From positions 1 to 49,291 of the forward strand of contig SGZF01000007.1 of the NCBI GenBank assembly GCA_004213645.1: a stretch of 49,291 nucleotides of DNA. The letters are read 5' to 3'. The stretch is from Flavobacteriales bacterium (GTDB lineage Bacteria; Bacteroidota; Bacteroidia; Flavobacteriales; Flavobacteriaceae). Position numbers and translations under genes: made by a program. Shown piece by piece: positions 16,940-25,911 of the stretch. How positions within the stretch are numbered: the first letter of the stretch is position 1; every line of letters starts with the position of its first letter. The notes under the pieces were generated by a model. The model ran no database searches and had not been told where the DNA came from. It saw only the letters and a program-made list of their open reading frames with translations.

Positions 16940-17164
16940 AAATGAGTGAGATGTAATATCCATATCTTCTTCATTTTTATTATCAAACTCCTTTAATTTT
17001 TTTATCCAGTAGACTGCACCAGCAATTCCAATTATAATGAAAGTCCAGCTAACAATATTGGCTATATACCAACTATCATATTGTATATTTCTTAAAAGAT
17101 CGAAAGGAAAAAATAGGACTTCTTGGAAAAGCCATGCAATTGAATAAAAAAAATCTTTAACCAT
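16934..17164 (-). CDS. DUF6341 family small membrane protein
   Basis: A 76-residue protein with a membrane-associated N-terminal segment and one clear transmembrane helix (about residues 36-55, IANIVSWTFIIIGIAGAVYW) and a charged C-terminal tail. It resembles DUF6341, a small flavobacterial family between purD and the DUF6427 gene that is often mislabelled in databases. The function is unknown. The stop overlaps the purD stop by 6 nt. A good promoter sits upstream. Confidence 0.7.
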   Translation of the reverse strand: MVKDFFYSIAWLFQEVLFFPFDLLRNIQYDSWYIANIVSWTFIIIGIAGAVYWIKKLKEFDNKNEEDMDITSHSFL

Positions 17165-17180
17165 AATTAAATTTATTCTA

Positions 17181-17211
17181 CAAAATTAATACATTGAAGT
17201 ATGATTACAAA
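17181..17211 (-). promoter_or_regulatory. Bacteroidota -33/-7 promoter for the DUF6341 gene
   Basis: On the minus strand TTTG (17211-17208) is followed after exactly 19 nt by TAATTTTG (17188-17181), an exact -33/-7 pair. The -33 part lies inside the first codons of the divergent DUF6427 gene. The leader before ATG 17164 is about 10 nt. Confidence 0.55.
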
Positions 17212-18148
17212 GGCATTTGAAAAGTTTTCCTATACTTCTGCTGGTATATCATCTTTACTGTTATTGGGAATAACTTATTATTACTTGACACTTCCACTTA
17301 AATGGTCATTTTTCGAATCTAAAATTTCCAATGGACTATTAATTTTTGGAGCACTAATGCTAACAAATCATGCAATTGATACTATTACAAGGCAACTAAC
17401 TATTGAGAGGGCCAACAGGAATGCTTATCATCTTTTATTATATCCAATTTTGATATTCTCTTTCCCAATTGAGTCAATTGACATGAGGTTTATTTTAAGT
17501 TCAGCGGCAATTTGGTCTGCCTGGAGAAATATGAGAATATTTTTTGAGCTTACAAATAATGAAAAACAAAAAAGAAGATTATTTGATGCCTCTCTTCTAC
17601 TTAGTTTCGCATCATTAATAATTCTTGAAAACCTAATTATTTTTATTTACCCACTAATTGTATTAATTACAGCAAACATTAAGAGAGACTTTAAACATTT
17701 TATCATCCTTTTTTTTACTCCACTTTTGATTATCCCACCAGCATATGTGATTTTATCTTTTTTTTCATTAGATAGTTATTTGTTTAGCTCATACTTTTTT
17801 GGAGATCAACTTCAAATTCTCAATGGGTTTAAGCTTAATTTATCGACTGATTATATCCCAATATCTATTATATTTATTTTATATCTAATATCATTTCTAA
17901 TTAAATTCTTTAGAACTTTCAGTTTAAACAGAAGAGTTTTAGATATTGTAGGTTTTGTATTTACTGCTTTTACCTCTTATTTGTTTTTTTACCAACAAGA
18001 TCTCAGTGGCTCGGAGTTTCACTACCTTTCTTTAATTCTTGTTTATTTTATATCTCAACTTTTTGCAAAAAAAATTAGCAGTTTATATCTAAACTTTATC
18101 TTTACGTCTATTATTGTATCAACAATAATTTTTAAATTCATTATATGA
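17201..18148 (+). CDS. DUF6427 family integral membrane protein
   Basis: A 315-residue polytopic protein with about eight to ten predicted transmembrane helices covering most of its length. It matches the flavobacterial DUF6427 family by position (between DUF6341 and DUF4254 genes) and by its overall hydrophobic layout with an internal SAAIWSAWRNMRIFFEL block. No catalytic motif is visible and no function is known. It overlaps the DUF4254 gene by 4 nt (ATGA), so co-translation is likely. Confidence 0.7.
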   Translation: MITKAFEKFSYTSAGISSLLLLGITYYYLTLPLKWSFFESKISNGLLIFGALMLTNHAIDTITRQLTIERANRNAYHLLLYPILIFSFPIESIDMRFILSSAAIWSAWRNMRIFFELTNNEKQKRRLFDASLLLSFASLIILENLIIFIYPLIVLITANIKRDFKHFIILFFTPLLIIPPAYVILSFFSLDSYLFSSYFFGDQLQILNGFKLNLSTDYIPISIIFILYLISFLIKFFRTFSLNRRVLDIVGFVFTAFTSYLFFYQQDLSGSEFHYLSLILVYFISQLFAKKISSLYLNFIFTSIIVSTIIFKFII

Positions 18149-18774
18149 CAAATACAAAAATCAGCAAGAAAGCGATTGAAATATTTGAAAAATCAGTAAA
18201 TGACTATCATGTTTATGATGATATAAGTCGCAAGCCAAATAACCCATTTGAGAATAAAAGTTTTGAACACCTTATGTATGAGAAGAACTGGATAGATACA
18301 GTTCAGTGGCACTATGAAGATATTATTCGTGATCCTAATATTGATCCAAATGAGGGTATGAAACTGAAAAGAATGATTGACAGTTCAAATCAAAATAGAA
18401 CTGAAATGGTTGAGTATATTGATTCATATTTTTTAAACCTATACTCAAAAGTAACTCCTCTAAAAAACGCAACAATAAACACTGAAAGTCCTGCATGGGC
18501 AATTGATAGATTATCTATCTTAATTTTAAAAATATTTCATATGCAAGAGGAATCAAAAAGACAAGATGTCACGGAAGAGCACAGAAATAATTGTCAAGCA
18601 AAATTAAATGTTTTACTTGAGCAACAAGAAGATCTTTCAGAATCAATAGATCAATTGTTAATTGATTTATCAACAGGTAATAAGAAAATGAGAGTTTACA
18701 AGCAAATGAAAATGTATAATGATGAATCACTAAATCCTGTTTTGTACAAGAAAGATGACTCAAAAAAAGGATAA
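18145..18774 (+). CDS. DUF4254 family protein
   Basis: A soluble, largely helical 209-residue protein matching DUF4254, a Bacteroidota family with no known activity. Conserved-looking segments include NPFENKSFEHLMYEKNWID and TVQWHYEDIIRDPNI, rich in histidine, tryptophan and acidic residues. It lies between a membrane protein and a GT9 glycosyltransferase, with which it overlaps by 20 nt. This suggests, without proof, a role linked to lipopolysaccharide or surface glycan assembly. Confidence 0.78.
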   Translation: MTNTKISKKAIEIFEKSVNDYHVYDDISRKPNNPFENKSFEHLMYEKNWIDTVQWHYEDIIRDPNIDPNEGMKLKRMIDSSNQNRTEMVEYIDSYFLNLYSKVTPLKNATINTESPAWAIDRLSILILKIFHMQEESKRQDVTEEHRNNCQAKLNVLLEQQEDLSESIDQLLIDLSTGNKKMRVYKQMKMYNDESLNPVLYKKDDSKKG

Positions 18775-19822
18775 ATCAATACTGGTTTTAAGGTTTTCAT
18801 CTCTAGGAGATATTGCGATGACAATACCCGTATTAAGATCTTTTTCTTATACCTATCCTAATCAAAAAATAATATTTGTTTCTAGAAGTTTTACTGAACC
18901 ATTATTCAGTGAATTTGAGAACATAGAATTTATAGGAGTAGATTTTAATGATAAATACAAAGGATTAAAGGGGCTATTTAGACTTTTTAGGAGGCTTAAA
19001 AAAGAAAAAATTAAATCTGTAGCAGATTTGCACAACGTCTTAAGAACAAATATTTTAAGCTTCTTATTTATCCTGACATTTAAAAAAGTTAAATTTTTAA
19101 ATAAGGGAAGAGTTGACAGAAAAAGATTAATTAGAGATAAAAATAAAATTTTTAAACCACTAACTCAGATTCATTACAGGTATTGTGATGTTTTTAGGCG
19201 TCTTGGATACCCGGTTGATTTAGCAAATCATGAGTATCCAATTAAACCTTATTTGAAAGAAAATTCTGATGAAAAAAAACTTTTAATTAATAGTAATGAA
19301 AAAAAAATAATAGGAATAGCTCCATTTGCATCTTTTGATGGAAAGAATTATCCTCTTGACCTTATGCAAAATGTAATAGCATATCTTCAAAAAGAGCATT
19401 TAATCTACCTTTTTGGAGGAGGAGAAGAAGAGTTAGAAAAAATTAAAGTTTGGGACAAGGCATATAAAAATGTAATAAATGTTTCAAGTAGATTTAATCT
19501 TAATCAGCAAATAAATATTGTTAATTATATAGATATGATGATTTCAATGGACTCTGCTAATGGCCATATTGCAGCAAATTATGGGGTTCCTGTCCTTACA
19601 ATTTGGGGAATGACTCATCCCTTTTGTGGGTTCACTCCATTTGATCAAGGGATAGAAAATTCAATAACGATTGATAGAAATAAATATCCAAAAATTCCAA
19701 CTTCAATATTTGGTAATAAAATTCCTAAAGGATATGAAACTGCTTTTAGATCTATTGAACCAAAGGAGGTAATCGAGAGAGCATTAAAACTCCTTAATGA
19801 TTCTAAACTTCGTCATAATTAA
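18755..19822 (+). CDS. GT9 family (heptosyltransferase-like) glycosyltransferase
   Basis: A 355-residue protein resembling ADP-heptose:LPS heptosyltransferases. The N-terminus ILVLRFSSLGDIAMTIPVL (about residues 9-27) is the standard GT9 opening. The C-terminal domain includes SMDSANGHIAANYGVPVLTIWG (about 264-285), which holds the nucleotide-sugar-binding aspartate region. It acts at the inner membrane in LPS core assembly; the donor sugar is uncertain. It is the last gene of the DUF6427-DUF4254-GT9 run. Its 3' end overlaps the convergent ferredoxin gene by 20 nt. Confidence 0.88.
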   Translation: MTQKKDKSILVLRFSSLGDIAMTIPVLRSFSYTYPNQKIIFVSRSFTEPLFSEFENIEFIGVDFNDKYKGLKGLFRLFRRLKKEKIKSVADLHNVLRTNILSFLFILTFKKVKFLNKGRVDRKRLIRDKNKIFKPLTQIHYRYCDVFRRLGYPVDLANHEYPIKPYLKENSDEKKLLINSNEKKIIGIAPFASFDGKNYPLDLMQNVIAYLQKEHLIYLFGGGEEELEKIKVWDKAYKNVINVSSRFNLNQQINIVNYIDMMISMDSANGHIAANYGVPVLTIWGMTHPFCGFTPFDQGIENSITIDRNKYPKIPTSIFGNKIPKGYETAFRSIEPKEVIERALKLLNDSKLRHN

Positions 19823-20084
19823 CCTCTAACTCATCTGATGTTGGCCTAGCTTGGCAAGATAGAATGTATCCATCTTCAACTTCGTCATCAGTTAAAATTT
19901 GATTATTATCCATTTGTACCGTCCCTTTATCAAGCTTTGCTAAACAGGTACTACAAATACCCCCTTGGCAGGAGTAAGGGGCATCTATGTCATGTTCAAG
20001 CGCTAATTCTAGAATTGTTTTGTCTTCTGTCATTTCTAAATCATATTCTAGATTATCACAAATAATTTTAATTTTTTTTGACAT
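19803..20084 (-). CDS. Plant-type 2Fe-2S ferredoxin
   Basis: A small ferredoxin with cluster ligands in C-x4-C-x2-C plus a distal Cys (SCQGGICSTC, then LSCQ about 30 residues later). The closest resemblance I recognise is to the C-terminal ferredoxin domain of PaaE-type oxygenase reductases, but here it stands alone without a flavin domain. I place the start at ATG 20084 (MSKKIKI, 93 residues). An upstream ATG at 20162 would add 26 hydrophobic residues, a possible membrane anchor, but would leave only 11 nt before the divergent bactofilin gene. The redox partner is unknown. Confidence 0.78.
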   Translation of the reverse strand: MSKKIKIICDNLEYDLEMTEDKTILELALEHDIDAPYSCQGGICSTCLAKLDKGTVQMDNNQILTDDEVEDGYILSCQARPTSDELEVNYDEV

Positions 20085-20173
20085 ACAAGCATTGATTATT
20101 AGAGCAATATTACTAATAAAAAAAGTAATTATTAAAAATAAAATTGTAATTTCAATATCCAATTTTTATAAAA

Positions 20174-20575
20174 ATGAAAAATTACGATCTGTCAGCAAGT
20201 TGCAACACTATCGAAAAGAATAGTAGTTTTACAGGAAACTTTTCTTCTGAATCTGATTTTAGAATTGATGGTTTTTTTGAGGGTAACATTGAAACAAAAG
20301 GTAAGGTAGTTGTCGGAAAAAATGGAAAAGTTGATGGAACAATTGTTTGTTCTTCTGCCGACATCGAAGGTAAATTTTCTGGAACAATTCATGTTGAAGA
20401 TTTACTATCAATAAGATCAACAGGTGAAGTTAATGGCGATGTAGTTATGTCAAAACTTATTGTTGAATCTGGTGCTGTCTTCAATGCAAAATCTTCAATG
20501 CAAAATGAAGCAAATAACATAGCTCCATTAAAAAAGATAACTAATTTTACTGACCCACGTGAAAAAACAGCCTAA
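20174..20575 (+). CDS. Bactofilin (polymer-forming cytoskeletal protein)
   Basis: A 133-residue protein with a central right-handed beta-helix: repeated hydrophobic/glycine units such as DFRIDGFFEGNIETKG, VVVGKNGKVDGTI, DIEGKFSGTI and LSIRSTGEVNGDV (about residues 29-110). N- and C-terminal tails are disordered. Bactofilins self-assemble into membrane-associated filaments that organise cell shape or wall enzymes. It overlaps atpZ by 17 nt. In Bacteroidota this bactofilin-atpZ-atpB order is common, so it is probably part of the extended ATP synthase region. Confidence 0.88.
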   Translation: MKNYDLSASCNTIEKNSSFTGNFSSESDFRIDGFFEGNIETKGKVVVGKNGKVDGTIVCSSADIEGKFSGTIHVEDLLSIRSTGEVNGDVVMSKLIVESGAVFNAKSSMQNEANNIAPLKKITNFTDPREKTA

Positions 20576-20762
20576 AACTTGGCTTGTGTTTTCAGGGTTA
20601 TTCTTTCAGATAGCGGCAATTATGTATATCCTTACAAAGCTAGGCAGCTTTGCAGACTCATATTTTAAAAACCAATCTGGACAGTATACTCTAGCTTTAT
20701 CTATCATTGGTATAATTCTTATAATTTTTCTTATAATTTCTCAGACTAAACATTTAAAATAA
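20559..20762 (+). CDS. atpZ: AtpZ/AtpI family F1F0 ATP synthase accessory protein
   Basis: A 67-residue protein with two transmembrane helices (about residues 9-28 and 43-62), the AtpZ/AtpI layout. These proteins assist assembly of the c-ring or act as small cation-handling factors. It overlaps the bactofilin gene and sits 88 nt upstream of atpB, with a separate promoter between. Family assignment rests on size, topology and position. Confidence 0.78.
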   Translation: MKKQPKTWLVFSGLFFQIAAIMYILTKLGSFADSYFKNQSGQYTLALSIIGIILIIFLIISQTKHLK

Positions 20763-20811
20763 CTTTTTAAATTTTGGCATCAAATGATTTTATAAATATG
20801 TATTTATATAC

Positions 20812-20819
20812 TACATTTG
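20812..20819 (+). promoter_or_regulatory. Promoter -7 element for the atpBEFHAG operon
   Basis: TACATTTG is an exact TAnnTTTG match in the 88-nt gap between atpZ and atpB. It gives a leader of about 25 nt. No properly spaced TTG -33 found. Confidence 0.5.
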
Positions 20820-20850
20820 TCGCGCAAAACTTAATCTCCTTAGTTTAAGC

Positions 20851-21921
20851 ATGATATATATAAAAAGCAGATTTTTTTTCTTATCCTTAATGCTTTTATC
20901 TGCGTTTGGTTTAGAAGCAAAAGAAGAAGAAAAAGAACAAACACTTCAAGAAGAAATAACTGAATATATTTATCATCACGTTCAAGACTCTCATGATTTC
21001 TCGCTTTTCTCAACAAAGGACAAAGAAACAGGCAAAAAGGTATATTATGGCTTTCCTCTTCCAGTAATATTAGTTGACGATGGGCTCAAGGTTTTTATGT
21101 CTTCTAAATTGGATCATGGAAAAAAAGTTGTTGAGTCTTCAGGAAAATTTTACAAGCTATATCACTCAAAAATTTATGAAACAAATGCAGCGGGGGATAT
21201 ATCATATGACGACTCAGGTGAGGTTACTAATCTTATACCTCTTGATTTGTCAATTACTAAAAGTGTTTTCTCAATATTATTAGTATCTATCCTGATGTTT
21301 ATGTTATTTACATCCTTAGCAAAATCATATAAAGAAAACAATCAAATTGCAAAAGGTATTGGTAGATTTTTTGAGCCTATTGTAATTTTAATCAGAGATG
21401 AAATAGCAATTCCAAGTATTGGGGAAAACAATTATAAAAAGTATATGAGTTTCTTACTGACATTATTCTTTTTTATATGGTTTCTAAATCTTCTTGGCCT
21501 CAGTCCTTTGGGTGTTAACGTAACGGGGAATATAGCAGTTACATTTGGATTAGCGTTAGTAACTTTTTTAATAACAAACCTTACTGCAAACAAAACATAT
21601 TGGAAACACATTTTTTGGATGCCAGGCGTTCCAGTATGGCTTAAACCACTTCTGGCACCAATTGAACTTTTAGGAGTATTTATTAAACCTTTCTCTTTGA
21701 TGATTAGGTTATATGCAAATATTCTTGCAGGTCATATAGTATTATACAGCTTGATTGGATTAATTTTTATTTTTAAAAATTTAGTTGGATCAAGTTTGTC
21801 ACTTGTCCTTGTGTTCTTTATTTCAATTATCGAAGTATTAGTAGCTTTATTACAAGCGTATATCTTTACGCTTTTATCTGCTTTATATTTTGGTTTTGCA
21901 GTTCAGGAGGACGATCATTAA
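20851..21921 (+). CDS. atpB: F0F1 ATP synthase subunit a
   Basis: Forms the proton half-channels of the F0 motor. At 356 residues it is longer than the E. coli protein because of an N-terminal signal peptide and a periplasmic extension of about 120 residues (containing YYGFPLPVILVDDG), a Bacteroidota trait. The C-terminal part holds the membrane helices with the essential arginine in MIRLYANILAGH (about residue 286). Where E. coli has Glu219 and His245, this protein has His and Glu (IIEVLVALLQAY), the swapped arrangement seen in many lineages. First gene of the operon. Confidence 0.95.
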   Translation: MIYIKSRFFFLSLMLLSAFGLEAKEEEKEQTLQEEITEYIYHHVQDSHDFSLFSTKDKETGKKVYYGFPLPVILVDDGLKVFMSSKLDHGKKVVESSGKFYKLYHSKIYETNAAGDISYDDSGEVTNLIPLDLSITKSVFSILLVSILMFMLFTSLAKSYKENNQIAKGIGRFFEPIVILIRDEIAIPSIGENNYKKYMSFLLTLFFFIWFLNLLGLSPLGVNVTGNIAVTFGLALVTFLITNLTANKTYWKHIFWMPGVPVWLKPLLAPIELLGVFIKPFSLMIRLYANILAGHIVLYSLIGLIFIFKNLVGSSLSLVLVFFISIIEVLVALLQAYIFTLLSALYFGFAVQEDDH

Positions 21922-21954
21922 CTTTAAATAATTGTATAACTAAAATAAATAAAA

Positions 21955-22149
21955 ATGGAAATACCCAAAATAGTCGGAGCAGGACTTGTAATTATCGGAA
22001 CCGGAATCGGTATTGGACTTATCGGTCGTGGAGCTATGGATGCAATTGGCAGACAGCCAGATGCTTCAAATAAAATTCTTGTAGCAGCAATTGTAATTGC
22101 AGCTCTTGTTGAAGGAATTGCTTTTGCTGCCTTATTCGCAGTTAATTAA
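21955..22149 (+). CDS. atpE: F0F1 ATP synthase subunit c
   Basis: A 64-residue hairpin protein forming the rotor ring. Helix 1 carries a glycine-repeat (GTGIGIGLIG), the polar loop is GRQP (about residues 32-35), and helix 2 carries the ion-binding glutamate in ALVEGIAFAALF (about residue 53). The residue after the glutamate is Gly rather than Ser/Thr and helix 1 lacks the sodium-ligand Gln, so the ring is probably proton-coupled. It lies 33 nt after atpB. Confidence 0.96.
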   Translation: MEIPKIVGAGLVIIGTGIGIGLIGRGAMDAIGRQPDASNKILVAAIVIAALVEGIAFAALFAVN

Positions 22150-22156
22150 ATAGTTT

Positions 22157-22660
22157 ATGGAAAAATTAATAAGTGAGTTTTCATCTGGCCTCTTTTTTTG
22201 GCAGACTTTAATATTCGTTACGCTAATTTTTTTACTAAAGAAATTTGCATGGAAGCCAATATTAGACACTATAAACGAAAGAGAGAAATCCATTCGGGAC
22301 TCTTTAAACTCTGCTAAAGAAGCTAAAAAGGAAATGGAAACACTTCAGGCAGAGAACAAAAAAATTCTACAAGAAGCTAGAGCTGAAAGTGACGCTATGA
22401 TTAATCAAGCAAAACAGTCAGGTAAAGATCTAGTAGAAAAAGCAAAGTCTGACGCACGTTCAGAGGCTGAAAACATTTTAGCTCAAGCACGAACTTCAAT
22501 TGAAAATGAAAAAAGATCAGCCATGAATGAAATTAAAAATCAGGTTGCTGATCTTTCAATTAATATTGCTTCAAAAGTTTTAGAGCAAGAACTCGATGAT
22601 AATAAAAATCATCAAGATTATATTGATAAATTATTAAAAGAGAAAAAATTTGATCAATAA
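22157..22660 (+). CDS. atpF: F0F1 ATP synthase subunit b
   Basis: Peripheral stalk subunit of 167 residues. One N-terminal transmembrane helix (about residues 10-28, ending KKFAWKPIL) is followed by a long charged coiled coil rich in Ala, Lys and Glu (about 35-140), which bridges F0 to the delta subunit. It lies 7 nt after atpE and 2 nt before atpH. Confidence 0.95.
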   Translation: MEKLISEFSSGLFFWQTLIFVTLIFLLKKFAWKPILDTINEREKSIRDSLNSAKEAKKEMETLQAENKKILQEARAESDAMINQAKQSGKDLVEKAKSDARSEAENILAQARTSIENEKRSAMNEIKNQVADLSINIASKVLEQELDDNKNHQDYIDKLLKEKKFDQ

Positions 22661-22662
22661 TT

Positions 22663-23202
22663 ATGGCCTTAGGAACTTCCTCTAAAAGATACGCAAAAGC
22701 TCTAATCAGTTATGGAATTGATCAAGGGAAACTTGATCTTTTGTTCAATGAAATAAATTCATTGATCAATACTCTAGAAGGATCAGAAGATCTAATGAAC
22801 TTTATTTCAAATCCAACAATTTCAAAGGATATAAAGGGAAACGTTTTAAATCAACTTACTGATACATCTATGCCTAATATTTCAATTTTGGTAAACCTGC
22901 TTTCTGCAAACAACAGAATTGATATGTTGCTCGAGGTATGTAAGGATTTTATAAATCAGTACAACGAAAAAAACAATATAGTTGAAGTAACTATTACAGC
23001 CCCAATAGAAATTTCAGATGAACTTGAAAATACAATAGAGAAATATTTGTCTTCCATTAAAGCAGGGACTATCAAATTAACAAAAAAGAAAGATAAAGCT
23101 TTAATTGCAGGCTTTACTCTAGACTTAGATAATACAAGACTAGACGCTAGTGTTAAGAAAAGATTAGAGAAAATGCAAAAACAGCTCAAAACAACAAGCT
23201 AA
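22663..23202 (+). CDS. atpH: F0F1 ATP synthase subunit delta
   Basis: A 179-residue protein linking the b-stalk to the top of F1. The start SSKRYAKALISYG is the OSCP/delta signature; the C-terminal IKLTKKKDKALIAGFTLDLDNTRLDASVKKRLEKM block is also diagnostic. It sits 2 nt downstream of atpF. Unusually, it is followed by a small lipoprotein gene before atpA. Confidence 0.93.
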   Translation: MALGTSSKRYAKALISYGIDQGKLDLLFNEINSLINTLEGSEDLMNFISNPTISKDIKGNVLNQLTDTSMPNISILVNLLSANNRIDMLLEVCKDFINQYNEKNNIVEVTITAPIEISDELENTIEKYLSSIKAGTIKLTKKKDKALIAGFTLDLDNTRLDASVKKRLEKMQKQLKTTS

Positions 23203-23204
23203 TT

Positions 23205-23435
23205 ATGAAAAAACTTCTGTTAATTACTTTTATCGCTCTCACTTTTTCTTCTTGTATATCACTAAAGTTCCCTGATAAAATGAATATAAATATTACAGTA
23301 CCTGAAGATTATGATATTGAAAAGTTTGAGACAATAATTGACACAATTAAAAGTCAAGCTAAAGATAAATATGACCTTGTATTAATGGGGTCAATCATAA
23401 AAAAAGATAAATCACAAAAAAAGAAAAAGAATTAA
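23205..23435 (+). CDS. Small lysine-rich lipoprotein inside the atp operon
   Basis: An unrecognised 76-residue protein. It has a clear lipoprotein signal: MKKLLL, a hydrophobic stretch, and lipobox FSSC with the lipidated cysteine at about residue 17. The middle contains a short VPEDYDIEKFETIIDTIK segment, probably helical, and the last 14 residues are mostly lysine. It starts 2 nt after the atpH stop and ends 10 nt before atpA, so it must be co-transcribed with the ATP synthase. I know no ATP synthase role for such a protein; it may be an envelope factor inserted into the operon, or an accessory subunit. Gene call confident; function unknown. Confidence 0.8.
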   Translation: MKKLLLITFIALTFSSCISLKFPDKMNINITVPEDYDIEKFETIIDTIKSQAKDKYDLVLMGSIIKKDKSQKKKKN

Positions 23436-23445
23436 AATTTAAGAA

Positions 23446-25020
23446 ATGCAAAAAATTAAACCAGCTGAAGTTTCAGCACTATTAAAAAAACAGTTAGAGT
23501 CAGCAAATATTCAATCATCATTTGATGAAATTGGAACTGTCCTAGAGGTGGGTGATGGTATTGCAAGAGTTTACGGTCTTTCTAATGCTCAGTATGGAGA
23601 ACTTGTCGCATTTGACAATGGTTTACAAGGAATGGTACTAAACTTAGAGGAAGATCATGTGGGTGTTGTTTTGTTCGGATCTTCAAAAGGTATTAAAGAA
23701 GGAGATAATGTAAAGAGAACTAATCAAATCGCCTCCATTAAAGTTGGTGAAGGAATTCTTGGAAGAGTTGTTGACACACTTGGAAATCCTATTGATGGAA
23801 AAGGCCAAATACAAGGTGAGCTTTTTGATATGCCAATTGAAAGAAAAGCACCAGGTGTAATATATCGTCAACCTGTCAATGAACCACTTCAAACAGGTAT
23901 AAAATCAATTGATGCGATGATTCCCATTGGAAGAGGTCAAAGAGAATTAGTAATTGGAGATAGACAGACTGGAAAAACTACGGTATGTATTGATACAATT
24001 TTAAATCAAAAAGAATTTTATGATGCTGGTGAACCTGTTTTTTGTATCTACGTTGCAATTGGTCAAAAAGCATCAACTGTAGCTGGAATTGCAAAAACAC
24101 TAGAAGAAAAAGGTGCGTTAGATTACACTGTAATAGTGGCTGCAAATGCTTCTGACCCTGCACCAATGCAAGTTTTTGCTCCGTTCTCAGGAGCATGTAT
24201 AGGTGAATATTTTAGGGATACAGGTAGACCTGCACTTATAATATATGATGATTTATCTAAACAAGCGGTTGCCTACAGAGAGGTATCACTTCTTTTAAGA
24301 AGACCTCCCGGAAGAGAAGCATATCCTGGAGATGTTTTTTATCTGCACTCAAGACTTCTAGAAAGAGCAGCGAAGGTTGTAAATGACGACAATGTTGCAA
24401 GTGAAATGAATGATTTGCCAGATTCTTTAAAATCTAAAGTTAAAGGTGGAGGTTCTCTTACAGCACTTCCAATAATTGAAACACAAGCTGGAGATGTCTC
24501 GGCGTATATTCCTACAAATGTAATATCTATAACTGATGGTCAAATTTTCTTGGAATCAGACTTATTTAACTCAGGTGTAAGACCTGCAATTAATGTTGGT
24601 ATTTCTGTTTCTAGGGTTGGAGGATCAGCGCAGATAAAATCTATGAAAAAAGTTGCAGGAACCTTAAAATTAGATCAAGCCCAGTATAGAGAGCTTGAGG
24701 CATTCTCTAAATTTGGATCTGATTTAGATGCTGCAACACTAAATGTTATTGAAAAAGGGAGAAGAAATGTTGAAATTTTAAAGCAAAATCAAAATGACCC
24801 ATTTCAAGTTGAAGATCAGGTTGCAATAATTTATGCAGGATCTCAAAACCTTTTAAAAGAAGTTCCTGTTCATAAAGTAAAATCTTTTGAAGAAACTTTC
24901 CTTCAAGAACTTAAGAAAAACAATAAAAACTTATTGTCAAATTTAAAAGCAGGAAAAATCACTGATAAAGAGACAGATGAAATAAAAAAAGTTGCTGAAA
25001 AAATTGCAAAATCATTTTAA
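23446..25020 (+). CDS. atpA: F0F1 ATP synthase subunit alpha
   Basis: The 524-residue non-catalytic nucleotide-binding subunit of F1. The P-loop is GDRQTGKT (residues 171-178). The downstream [11 protein letters not shown] and [45 protein letters not shown] region, containing the arginine finger area and the family PROSITE motif, is complete. The N-terminal extension is normal for Bacteroidota. atpG follows after 3 nt. atpD and atpC are not downstream; in this phylum they form a separate operon. Confidence 0.98.
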   Translation: MQKIKPAEVSALLKKQLESANIQSSFDEIGTVLEVGDGIARVYGLSNAQYGELVAFDNGLQGMVLNLEEDHVGVVLFGSSKGIKEGDNVKRTNQIASIKVGEGILGRVVDTLGNPIDGKGQIQGELFDMPIERKAPGVIYRQPVNEPLQTGIKSIDAMIPIGRGQRELVIGDRQTGKTTVCIDTILNQKEFYDAGEPVFCIYVAIGQKASTVAGIAKTLEEKGALDYTVIVAANASDPAPMQVFAPFSGACIGEYFRDTGRPALIIYDDLSKQAVAYREVSLLLRRPPGREAYPGDVFYLHSRLLERAAKVVNDDNVASEMNDLPDSLKSKVKGGGSLTALPIIETQAGDVSAYIPTNVISITDGQIFLESDLFNSGVRPAINVGISVSRVGGSAQIKSMKKVAGTLKLDQAQYRELEAFSKFGSDLDAATLNVIEKGRRNVEILKQNQNDPFQVEDQVAIIYAGSQNLLKEVPVHKVKSFEETFLQELKKNNKNLLSNLKAGKITDKETDEIKKVAEKIAKSF

Positions 25021-25023
25021 GAT

Positions 25024-25884
25024 ATGTCAGGATTAAAGGAAATTAGAAATAGAATAAGTTCAGTTTCATCAACCATGCAGATAACGAATGCCATGAAAAT
25101 GGTTTCGGCTGCTAAATTGAAGAAAGCACAAGATTCTATTACAGCTACTCTCCCATATTCAAACAAGCTGTCAGATTTAATTAAAAGTATATCTGCTTCA
25201 GTTGATTCTAACGACTCTAATCCGCTTTTTAAAAAAAGAGAGGTTAAGAAATCTCTTTTAGTAGTTATTACATCAAATAAAGGGCTATGTGGAGGTTTTA
25301 ATTCCAACATAATTAAAGAGGCGATTAATGCTTCTTTTAAAAATGAATCAAGCAAACCAGATTTTATAACTATTGGAAAAAAAGGGAACGATATACTAAG
25401 AAAAAAATTTAATGTTATCTCTTCTCATAATGAAATCTATGATGACTTAAATTATTCTAATGTAAAAGTGATTGCAGAGAATATAATGCAAAAGTTTACA
25501 GACGAGGAGTATGATGAAGTGATTTTAATTTATAACCATTTTAAAAATGCTGCAACACAAATTATCACAAAAGAACAATTCCTGCCAATTTCAGATGAAA
25601 ATGATGAAAATGAATCTGTATCAGGGGACTACATCTTTGAGCCTAATAAAATAAAGATTTTAGACGAGTTAATTCCAAAGTCTTTATCTATCCAGCTATT
25701 CAAAGCTATATCAGACTCTATAGCTGGAGAACATGGAGCTAGAATGACAGCAATGCATAAAGCAACAGATAATGCATCAGAGTTAAAAGACCAACTTAAG
25801 CTTACTTATAACAAAGCAAGACAGACAGCTATAACAAACGAAATATTAGAAATTGTTGGTGGTGCTGAGGCATTGAACTCATAA
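25024..25884 (+). CDS. atpG: F0F1 ATP synthase subunit gamma
   Basis: The central rotor shaft, 286 residues. The N-terminal helix (LKEIRNRISSVSSTMQITNAMKMV) and C-terminal helix (ARMTAMHKATDNASELKDQLKLTYNKARQTAITNEILEIVGGAEAL) form the coiled coil that turns within F1; the middle is the Rossmann-like domain with SNKGLCGGFNSN (about residues 80-91). Last gene of the operon; the next gene has its own promoter. Confidence 0.97.
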   Translation: MSGLKEIRNRISSVSSTMQITNAMKMVSAAKLKKAQDSITATLPYSNKLSDLIKSISASVDSNDSNPLFKKREVKKSLLVVITSNKGLCGGFNSNIIKEAINASFKNESSKPDFITIGKKGNDILRKKFNVISSHNEIYDDLNYSNVKVIAENIMQKFTDEEYDEVILIYNHFKNAATQIITKEQFLPISDENDENESVSGDYIFEPNKIKILDELIPKSLSIQLFKAISDSIAGEHGARMTAMHKATDNASELKDQLKLTYNKARQTAITNEILEIVGGAEALNS

Positions 25885-25911
25885 ACCTATTATCACATCC
25901 CACACTTTTTG

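Noticed and set aside
20556-20561. CACGTG core as a third parS site
   Set aside because: The flanks (GACC and AAAA) lack the GTTT/AAAC arms; only the core matches.
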